Shown: in pieces, positions 1-4,294 of the stretch
Layout: every line of letters starts with the position of its first letter
Numbering within the stretch: position 1 is the stretch's first letter
Assembly: GCA_018372555.1 (NCBI GenBank)
Contig: JAHAIU010000216.1
Coordinates: 1 to 5,076, forward strand
DNA length: 5,076 bases
Direction of reading: 5' to 3'
Source of the DNA: Clostridium sp.
GTDB taxonomy: Bacteria > Bacillota > Clostridia > Clostridiales > Clostridiaceae
Translations under genes and position numbers: made by a program
Notes under the pieces: generated by a model
Seen by the model: the letters and a program-made list of their open reading frames with translations, nothing else
Told to the model about the DNA's origin: nothing
The model's database searches: none

Positions 1-327
1 CAGATTATAGAAAGTGGTGAAAAGAGAGAAATATTCTATAATCCTAAACATCCATATACTTGGGCACTTTTGAACTCAGTTCCTAAACTAGGTTGGAAAG
101 GGAAACAATTACTAGATACAATAAAGGGGACACCTCCTGACTTAATTGCACCACCAAAAGGCTGTGCATTTGCGGCACGTTGTAAGTATTGCATGAATAT
201 TTGTTTAGAGGAGGAGCCAAAGGAGTATTCATTTGGGGATATACATAAAGCGAAATGCTGGTTATATAGTGAAGAGCTACCTGAGGAGATATTAGAAGAA
301 ATTATGGAGGAAAGAAAAAATGGCTAA
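1..327 (+). CDS. oppD: Oligopeptide/dipeptide ABC transporter ATP-binding protein, OppD/DppD type (3' part)
   Basis: Only the last 108 codons are present, open from base 1 in frame 1; the nucleotide-binding domain lies upstream of the window. What remains is the C-terminal extension typical of peptide-transporter ATPases. The NPKHPYTWALLNSVP motif (in-window residues 14-28) is the oligo_HPY signature, followed by the GTPPDL and PPKGCAFAARC segments. Five cysteines at in-window residues 55, 61, 64, 68 and 86 have the spacing C-x5-C-x2-C-x3-C-x17-C. The family energises peptide import at the cytoplasmic face of the membrane, paired with a second ATPase, two permeases and a lipoprotein binding protein. 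The next gene is that partner and overlaps this one by 8 nt, so the two are translationally coupled. The cysteines probably hold a [4Fe-4S] cluster, as I recall for a thermophilic DppD (established in the family, inferred here). Opp, Dpp or App specificity cannot be decided from this fragment. Confidence 0.93.
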   Translation, partial: QIIESGEKREIFYNPKHPYTWALLNSVPKLGWKGKQLLDTIKGTPPDLIAPPKGCAFAARCKYCMNICLEEEPKEYSFGDIHKAKCWLYSEELPEEILEEIMEERKNG

Positions 328-1285
328 TGGAGATAATGTAATTTTAGAAGTAAAAAATTTAAAAAAATATTTCAAAATTGGAAATAAAGATATTCTAAAA
401 GCAGTAGATGATGTTTCCTTTGCCATTAAAGAGGGAGAAACTTTAGGTTTAGTTGGAGAATCAGGATGTGGTAAGACTACTTGTGGAAGAACTGTTATTG
501 GTTTATATGATAAGACCGATGGGGAAATCTTATATAATGGAAAGCCAATAGATGGATTAAAGGGGAAAGAAAAAAAGCAGTTTAATAAGGAAGTTCAAAT
601 AATATTCCAAGATCCATATGCATCATTAAATCCAAGAATGACTGTTGCTGATATTATATCTGAAGGAATAGATATTCATGGATTAGCAAAATCAAAAGCA
701 GATAAAGATAAAAGGGTTTATGAGTTACTTGAACATGTAGGATTAAATAAAGAACATGCAAATAGATTTGTTCATGAGTTTTCAGGGGGACAAAGACAGA
801 GAATAGGTATAGCTAGAGCCTTAGCTGTAGAGCCAAAGTTTATATTATGTGATGAACCTATATCAGCATTAGATGTATCAATTCAAGCGCAAATTGCTAA
901 TTTATTAATTAAATTGCAAAATGAATTAGGGTTGACTTACCTTTTTATTGCCCATGACTTATCTATGGTCAAACATATTTCAGATAGAGTAGCAGTTATG
1001 TATCTAGGTAGTATGGTTGAATTATCTGAATCAGAAGTATTATTTAATAATCCTAAACATCCATATACAGAAGCATTAATGTCAGCTATTCCTATAGCAG
1101 ATCCGGATATAGAAGAGGATAGAAGTAGGATTATGCTAGAAGGAGATGTACCTAGTCCAATAAATACTCCTAAGGGATGTAAATTCCAAGGTAGATGCAG
1201 TAAGTGTATGGAAATATGTAGAAGTGAAGAACCAAAATTTAAGGAAATAGAAAAAGGACACTATGTAGCTTGCCATTTATATTAA
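320..1285 (+). CDS. oppF: Oligopeptide/dipeptide ABC transporter ATP-binding protein, OppF/DppF type
   Basis: This is a complete 321-residue ATPase of normal family length, and the second ATP-hydrolysing subunit of a peptide importer. Visible motifs are Walker A GESGCGKTT (46-54), Q-loop FQDPYASLNPR (96-106), signature FSGGQRQR (154-161), Walker B FILCDEP (174-180), D-loop SALD (182-185) and the switch histidine H212. The C-terminal oligo_HPY motif NPKHPYTEALMSAIP lies at 244-258. Cysteines 287, 293, 296, 300 and 318 repeat exactly the C-x5-C-x2-C-x3-C-x17-C spacing of the preceding ATPase, which suggests an iron-sulfur site in both subunits. The ATG start is fixed by a GGAGG at 306-310 with a 9-nt spacer, inside the end of the upstream gene. 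The Walker A context followed by GR (56-57) is typical of OppF/DppF rather than OppD. All catalytic residues are intact. Substrate specificity is set by the binding protein, which is not in the window. Confidence 0.95.
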   Translation: MANGDNVILEVKNLKKYFKIGNKDILKAVDDVSFAIKEGETLGLVGESGCGKTTCGRTVIGLYDKTDGEILYNGKPIDGLKGKEKKQFNKEVQIIFQDPYASLNPRMTVADIISEGIDIHGLAKSKADKDKRVYELLEHVGLNKEHANRFVHEFSGGQRQRIGIARALAVEPKFILCDEPISALDVSIQAQIANLLIKLQNELGLTYLFIAHDLSMVKHISDRVAVMYLGSMVELSESEVLFNNPKHPYTEALMSAIPIADPDIEEDRSRIMLEGDVPSPINTPKGCKFQGRCSKCMEICRSEEPKFKEIEKGHYVACHLY

Positions 1286-1307
1286 TTAGATTTTAGGAGA
1301 TAAACAA

Positions 1308-1664
1308 GTGGAAAAATTAATTGGAATTATTAAGGATTTTATTAAGTGCATATTTGTTGGAAGTTGTATTTCCTTTGGAATTATTGTTATAGTTGGAATA
1401 ATTTCATTACTAGTATCAAAATTTGATTGGGGACAATCTTTAGAAGTTGTAAGAAGTGCAACATTTATAATTGGATCATTAGGGATAGTTTTAGGTGCTC
1501 TTTTAATACTAAAGAAAAGGAAAGAAAAAGAATTACAGTTTAAAGAGCAGTGGCAAAAAAAATATAGTGTATTTTCCTATAGAATTGTTGTAATAGTAGA
1601 TAGCTTCATAATTATTTTATATGGAGGAGTTATAGACTGGCTAATAATGAGCTTTATACATTAA
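1308..1664 (+). CDS. Small membrane protein, three predicted helices, function unknown
   Basis: I do not recognise this 118-residue protein. Three hydrophobic segments are visible, at about 14-36, 50-68 and 92-115. A strongly basic and charged stretch (69-85, KKRKEKELQFKEQWQKK) lies between the second and third and should be cytoplasmic by the positive-inside rule, which would put the N-terminus outside or in a re-entrant position. No catalytic motif or signal-peptidase site is evident. The GTG start has an AGGAGA at 1295-1300 with a 7-nt spacer, so the gene looks well translated. It begins only 22 nt after the oppF stop with no room for a promoter, so it is very likely the last gene of the transporter operon. 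A role tied to peptide uptake is possible but rests on position alone. No intrinsic terminator is visible after it. Confidence refers to it being a real gene. Confidence 0.8.
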   Translation: MEKLIGIIKDFIKCIFVGSCISFGIIVIVGIISLLVSKFDWGQSLEVVRSATFIIGSLGIVLGALLILKKRKEKELQFKEQWQKKYSVFSYRIVVIVDSFIIILYGGVIDWLIMSFIH

Positions 1665-1666
1665 AA

Positions 1667-1695
1667 TTATAATAAATGGAACCAAGTAGTATAAT
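1667..1695 (+). promoter_or_regulatory. Possible weak sigma-A promoter
   Basis: TTATAA (1667-1672) and a perfect TATAAT (1690-1695) are separated by 17 nt. The -35 matches consensus at only four of six bases, and TATAAT is common by chance in DNA this AT-rich. It could give a longer leader to the gene at 1806, but the promoter at 1728-1756 is clearly better. Confidence 0.25.
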
Positions 1696-1727
1696 AAACC
1701 TTTTAAAGAAATAATTAATATCTCTTA

Positions 1728-1756
1728 TTGAAAATGGATTTTACTTATGGTATAAT
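1728..1756 (+). promoter_or_regulatory. Strong sigma-A promoter for the 92-residue membrane protein gene
   Basis: TTGAAA (1728-1733) and TATAAT (1751-1756) are separated by exactly 17 nt, matching 11 of 12 consensus positions between them. Transcription would start near 1763, giving a leader of about 43 nt to the ATG at 1806. No dyad or other operator is obvious around it, so it looks constitutive. The TTG in the -35 box is in frame with the downstream gene and could be mistaken for a start codon. Confidence 0.78.
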
Positions 1757-1805
1757 AACCTCAAGACGGAGAACAATAATATTATTAAGACAAAGAGGTA
1801 TAAAT

Positions 1806-2084
1806 ATGAGTGGAAAAATAAAAACTTGGTTGTATGTTATAGGCGGGATAATTTTAATAGGAGCAGTTGCATATTTAGCTTTTAATTTATTATTAATTTT
1901 ACTTCCAATAATAATAGTATTATATATCTTTTTTAAGGTAAGAAATTATTTTAGAAAAGATAATAGCAGTTCAACTAATAGTTATACTAAAGAATATAAA
2001 AAACCAGATAACAATATAGTAAGTAGTGTTGATGATACTGTTGGAGAAGTAATTGATGTTGACTATGAGGATGTTAATAATTAG
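1806..2084 (+). CDS. Small membrane protein with acidic C-terminal tail, function unknown
   Basis: I do not recognise the family of this 92-residue protein. After a short basic N-terminus (MSGKIK), residues 8-43 are almost wholly hydrophobic, with N27 and P34 inside. This could be one long helix or a tight two-helix hairpin. A basic patch (K44 to K51) follows, then a polar Ser/Asn/Thr/Lys segment, then an acidic end (VDDTVGEVIDVDYEDVNN). The basic patch suggests that the tail is cytoplasmic. An in-frame TTG at 1728 would add 26 residues, but that codon is the -35 box of a near-consensus promoter and the -10 also falls in the extension, so transcripts would lack it. The ATG at 1806 has AGAGGT (1794-1799) with a 6-nt spacer. 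The gene has its own promoter and a strong terminator, so it appears monocistronic. The acidic tail may bind a partner, but this is speculation. Confidence 0.8.
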   Translation: MSGKIKTWLYVIGGIILIGAVAYLAFNLLLILLPIIIVLYIFFKVRNYFRKDNSSSTNSYTKEYKKPDNNIVSSVDDTVGEVIDVDYEDVNN

Positions 2085-2086
2085 AT

Positions 2087-2116
2087 TTGATATAGAGACT
2101 CAGCTTAGGCTAAAAT
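2087..2116 (+). promoter_or_regulatory. Probable lysR promoter overlapping the upstream terminator
   Basis: TTGATA (2087-2092) and TAAAAT (2111-2116), each five of six to consensus, are separated by 18 nt. The -10 box lies at the loop of the terminator hairpin, and the predicted start near 2123 is at the beginning of its 3' arm. Transcripts from here would therefore contain only half the hairpin and would not be terminated by it. Such a promoter is expected because only two bases separate the terminator T-run from the lysR ribosome binding site. Weaker alternatives are TTGACT (2059-2064) with TAGATT (2082-2087), and TTGATG (2053-2058) with AATAAT (2076-2081). Transcripts from either would have to pass the terminator. 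Confidence 0.5.
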
Positions 2117-2143
2117 TTTTTTAAGCTTAGGCTGAGTTTTTTT
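2094..2143 (+). terminator. Intrinsic terminator of the 1806-2084 gene
   Basis: The arms at 2098-2111 and 2124-2137 form a 14-bp stem with two G-U wobbles, closed by an A/T-rich loop and followed by seven Ts (2137-2143). The wobbles become C-A mismatches on the other strand, so the hairpin is stronger in + strand RNA. It starts about 10 nt after the stop codon at 2082-2084. Each arm contains the 10-base word AGCTTAGGCT (2102-2111 and 2124-2133). That word is itself nearly palindromic, which is why the arms appear as both a direct and an inverted repeat, 22 bp apart. Confidence 0.9.
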
Positions 2144-2159
2144 ATAGGGGGAGATAAAA

Positions 2160-3044
2160 GTGAATTTTAGAAAATTAAAAATATTTTATGAGACTGCTAT
2201 CCATTTAAATATGACAAAGGTTGCTAAAGATATGTATATAAGCCAACCTTCTATAAGTCAAAGTATTAACGAACTTGAGCAGGATTTAAATGTAAAATTA
2301 TTTGATAGAATAGGAAAAAGGTTATTCTTAACTCATGAAGGTGAAATATTTTTAAATTATGCAAGAAGAATATTAAATCTATATGATGAAGGGGTAAAAA
2401 CTATAAAAGACTGTTCATTAAATGCAGGAGGGAAAATTGTAATAGGAGCTAGTACAACTATTGGTACATATATTTTGCCTGAAATAATAAAGGAATTTTC
2501 AGCAAATTTTAAGGGTGTGGAAATCTCATTAATAATAGAAAATACTAAAACTATAGAAAGACTAATACTTGAAAATAAGGTAGACTTTGCTTTTGTAGAA
2601 GGCGAAATAACTTCTGATGAAATAATTAAGGAAACAGCATGGAAAGATGAATTAATATTTATATGTGGAGATTCGAATAATTTAAAAAAATATGATTTGA
2701 TTGATGGAAAGTTTTTAGAAAATGAGAAGTTTATTATGAGGGAAGAAGGAAGCGGAACCAGGGATCATACAGAGATTTTTCTAAGAAAAAATAAGATAAA
2801 GTTTAATAAATTTTTAGAGCTTGGAAGTACAGAAGCTATTAAGAAAACAGTAGAGGCAAACTTAGGTGTAGGGTGTCTATCCTATAGAGTTGTGGAAGAT
2901 AGAATTAAACTTGGCAAGCTATTTAGTTTTAGACTAAAAGAAGGAAGAATAGAGAGAGAATTATATTTGATTTTGCATAAGGATAAATTTATTTCAAATA
3001 ATATGAAAAAGTTTATAGAGTATTCTAAAAATACGGCTATATAG
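2160..3044 (+). CDS. LysR-type transcriptional regulator, CysL/YeiE-like
   Basis: This complete 294-residue protein has normal LysR-family length. The N-terminal winged helix-turn-helix covers roughly 1-60, with the classic pattern from T19 (TKVAKDMYISQPSISQSINELE, 19-40) and FDRIGKRLFLTHEG (48-61). A linker helix follows to about 85, and then the periplasmic-binding-protein-like ligand domain begins at GKIVIGASTTIGTYILPEII (91-110). S98, T99 and T100 occupy the position where CysB/CysL-type proteins bind small anions. The motif REEGSGTRD (194-202) and GSTEAIKKTVEANLGVG are typical of the CysL/YeiE branch. These regulators act as tetramers whose DNA bending responds to a ligand. Sulfur compounds, including sulfite for enterobacterial YeiE as I recall, are known for relatives; the ligand here is inferred only. 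The GTG start has AGGGGGAG (2146-2153) with a 6-nt spacer. The gene lies in tandem with, not divergent from, its likely target yeiH. Confidence 0.94.
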   Translation: MNFRKLKIFYETAIHLNMTKVAKDMYISQPSISQSINELEQDLNVKLFDRIGKRLFLTHEGEIFLNYARRILNLYDEGVKTIKDCSLNAGGKIVIGASTTIGTYILPEIIKEFSANFKGVEISLIIENTKTIERLILENKVDFAFVEGEITSDEIIKETAWKDELIFICGDSNNLKKYDLIDGKFLENEKFIMREEGSGTRDHTEIFLRKNKIKFNKFLELGSTEAIKKTVEANLGVGCLSYRVVEDRIKLGKLFSFRLKEGRIERELYLILHKDKFISNNMKKFIEYSKNTAI

Positions 3045-3045
3045 G

Positions 3046-3081
3046 TAATAAGTTATTATAATTATAAAATAATAGTATTTT
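3046..3081 (+). promoter_or_regulatory. Candidate LysR-type operator upstream of yeiH
   Basis: A perfect 13-bp dyad, TAATAAGTTATTA (3046-3058), begins one base after the lysR stop codon and fits the T-N11-A box of LysR regulators. A second, imperfect dyad with seven of eight base pairs (3066-3081) is centred 21.5 bp away, about two helical turns. With transcription starting near 3114, the centres fall at about -62 and -40, where LysR proteins usually have their recognition and activation sites. The whole gap is very AT-rich, so dyads also arise by chance; this is an inference from spacing and position. Confidence 0.42.
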
Positions 3082-3107
3082 GCTTTTTAAGGCATAATAT
3101 CTATAAT
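3080..3107 (+). promoter_or_regulatory. Probable yeiH promoter with weak -35
   Basis: A perfect TATAAT (3102-3107) lies 16 nt after TTGCTT (3080-3085), which matches the -35 consensus only at TTG. A good -10 with a poor -35 is typical of activator-dependent promoters and fits the dyads just upstream. The start would be near 3114, with a leader of about 30 nt. Confidence 0.45.
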
Positions 3108-3132
3108 AAGTTTAGACAAAATTATAGATATT
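3096..3132. repeat. Perfect 12-bp inverted repeat before yeiH
   Basis: AATATCTATAAT (3096-3107) and its exact complement ATTATAGATATT (3121-3132) flank a 13-nt loop. The left arm includes the whole -10 box and the right arm ends directly against the ribosome binding site GAGGTGAG (3133-3140). No T-run follows, so it is not an ordinary terminator. It could be a repressor or LysR operator. It could also form an RNA hairpin next to the Shine-Dalgarno in transcripts begun further upstream, such as readthrough from lysR; transcripts from the 3102 box would lack the left arm. Confidence 0.7.
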
Positions 3133-3143
3133 GAGGTGAGACT

Positions 3144-4178
3144 TTGAAAGATTTAAAAAGCATTTGGAAAGGACTATTTGTTTGTCTGATTATTGGTATT
3201 ATATCTAAGTACTTAGGTGGAATATTTGAAAAAGTTGGTGCAGCAACCTTTGCAATATTTATTGGAATAATTCTTGGAAATACAATTTTTAAGGATAAAA
3301 GTTATGATGGTGGAACTAAGTTTGCAGAAAAAGATTTACTAAATTACTCTATAGTATTAATGGGAGCTAATTTAAATATTGGACAAATTTTAGGACTTGG
3401 AGTTAATGGATTATTATTTATCATTCTTCAAATGACTTTAACTATTATTGTAACTTTTTACATAGGTAAAAAACTTAAATTTAATAGAAAGTTTTCTCTG
3501 CTTATGGCAGCTGGAAATTCAGTTTGCGGATCTTCAGCAATAGGGGCAACTGCACCAGTAATAAAGGCAGAAGATGATGATAAGGTAATGTCTATTACCA
3601 TAGTAAATGTTACGGGAACTATACTAATGATATTGCTTCCTATTATTACAATGGCACTATATAATAATGAGGTTTTACAATCTTCAGCAATGATTGGAGG
3701 AATTCTTCAATCCGTTGGTCAAGTAATAGGTTCTGCTAAGTTTATATCAGAAGATGTAGTCAACTTAGCAACGGTATTTAAAATTTTAAGAATAATAATG
3801 CTTGTAGTAGTTGTTATAGTTTTTGAAAAGATAAATAATAGTGAAGAATCTAAAATAGAAAATAAAGTAATTAAAAATGCACAAAATAAAGAAAAAGGTA
3901 GGCTTACTAGTAAATTAAATAAGATAAATATTCCTTGGTTTATTTATGGATTCTTTATAGTATGTATTTTTTATACCTTAGGTCTAATACCTGATGTAGT
4001 ATCAAAAATCTTTAAGTGGATAAGTGGTAACTTTGAAATTATTGCTTTAGCTGGAATAGGAATGAGAGTGAAGTTTAAAGATTTAGTTAAGGAAGGACCT
4101 AAAGGCATGCTATATGGAGGATTAGTTGGTATTTGTCAAATAACCTTTGCAATTATATTAATTTCCATTTTACTATAA
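3144..4178 (+). CDS. yeiH: YeiH-family (UPF0324) membrane protein, putative sulfate/sulfite exporter
   Basis: This 344-residue polytopic membrane protein has the usual length for the YeiH/UPF0324 family, which is annotated as putative sulfate exporters with about ten helices. The most diagnostic segment is GNSVCGSSAIGATAPVIKA (124-142), the family's conserved intramembrane motif. It is followed by DDDKVMSITIVNVTGT (144-159). Hydrophobic helices are visible from 10-28, 33-49, 68-85, 88-107, 150-172, 214-227 and 264-283, and near the C-terminus. A long charged loop (228-262) rich in Lys, Glu and Asn splits the protein. A TTG start at 3144 is supported by GAGGTGAG (3133-3140) and by the correct N-terminus (KDLKSIWKGLFVC). 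The gene follows the LysR regulator, a pairing seen often for this family, so regulated export of a toxic sulfur oxyanion such as sulfite is plausible. Transport has been shown for few members, so the substrate is an inference. No intrinsic terminator is visible after it. Confidence 0.9.
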   Translation: MKDLKSIWKGLFVCLIIGIISKYLGGIFEKVGAATFAIFIGIILGNTIFKDKSYDGGTKFAEKDLLNYSIVLMGANLNIGQILGLGVNGLLFIILQMTLTIIVTFYIGKKLKFNRKFSLLMAAGNSVCGSSAIGATAPVIKAEDDDKVMSITIVNVTGTILMILLPIITMALYNNEVLQSSAMIGGILQSVGQVIGSAKFISEDVVNLATVFKILRIIMLVVVVIVFEKINNSEESKIENKVIKNAQNKEKGRLTSKLNKINIPWFIYGFFIVCIFYTLGLIPDVVSKIFKWISGNFEIIALAGIGMRVKFKDLVKEGPKGMLYGGLVGICQITFAIILISILL

Positions 4179-4181
4179 TAA

Positions 4182-4233
4182 ATAATAGTATTATATAAAC
4201 AAATATTTCCTTGTAATAATCATCTATATTTGT
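4182..4233. repeat. AT-rich dyads between yeiH and icd
   Basis: Two inverted repeats lie in the 116-nt gap after yeiH. ATAATAGTATTAT (4182-4194) is a perfect 13-bp dyad and shares 13 bases, AAATAATAGTATT (4180-4192), with the yeiH upstream region (3067-3079). The second pairs ACAAATAT (4199-4206) with ATATTTGT (4226-4233) across a 19-nt loop, and its right arm overlaps the icd -35 box. Neither has a GC-rich stem or T-run, so they are not convincing terminators. They may be operator sites or chance in AT-rich DNA. Confidence 0.3.
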
Positions 4234-4258
4234 AAAACCTTAATTTATAAGTTATAAT
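4230..4258 (+). promoter_or_regulatory. Probable sigma-A promoter of icd
   Basis: TTGTAA (4230-4235, four of six to consensus) and a perfect TATAAT (4253-4258) are separated by exactly 17 nt. Transcription would start near 4265, about 30 nt before the ATG. The -35 lies in the right arm of an 8-bp inverted repeat (4199-4206 with 4226-4233), a possible repressor site. TTTGTAAAA occurs at 4229-4237 and again at 4262-4270, flanking the promoter. Confidence 0.6.
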
Positions 4259-4281
4259 TAGTTTGTAAAAATTTATATATT

Positions 4282-4288
4282 GGGGGGG
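4282..4288 (+). promoter_or_regulatory. Seven-G Shine-Dalgarno region of icd
   Basis: The only purine-rich element before the icd ATG (4295) is a run of seven Gs with a 6-nt spacer. It can pair with the CCUCC anti-Shine-Dalgarno through one G-U pair. Its position fixes the start at 4295 rather than at the in-frame ATGs at 4307 and 4310. A G7 run is striking in such AT-rich DNA and may be length-variable. Confidence 0.75.
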
Positions 4289-4294
4289 CTAAAA

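Noticed and set aside
70..327. TTG at 70 as a start for a small 85-residue protein
   Set aside because: The frame is open from base 1, and the codons before 70 encode the conserved NPKHPYTWAL motif of the transporter ATPase, so this is an internal leucine of a truncated gene.
1..1285. The two overlapping ATPase genes as one gene split by a frameshift
   Set aside because: Each has its own complete C-terminal motif set, and the second has a full ATPase domain with its own start and ribosome binding site, so they are two paralogous subunits.
1728..1805. 26-residue N-terminal extension of the small membrane protein
   Set aside because: The extension contains a complete 17-nt-spaced promoter and lacks a ribosome binding site before 1728, whereas the ATG at 1806 has a good one.
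2094..2159. Riboswitch or T-box leader before lysR
   Set aside because: The region is a simple hairpin plus T-run with no additional conserved stems or T-box-like sequence, and it is too short for a known riboswitch.
3045..3143. Small RNA or CRISPR-like repeat unit before yeiH
   Set aside because: There is only one pair of inverted arms and no repeated spacer structure; promoter and operator elements account for the sequence better.
4199..4233. Terminator for yeiH
   Set aside because: The stem is 8 bp and nearly all A/T with a 19-nt loop and no T-run, so it is unlikely to stop transcription.
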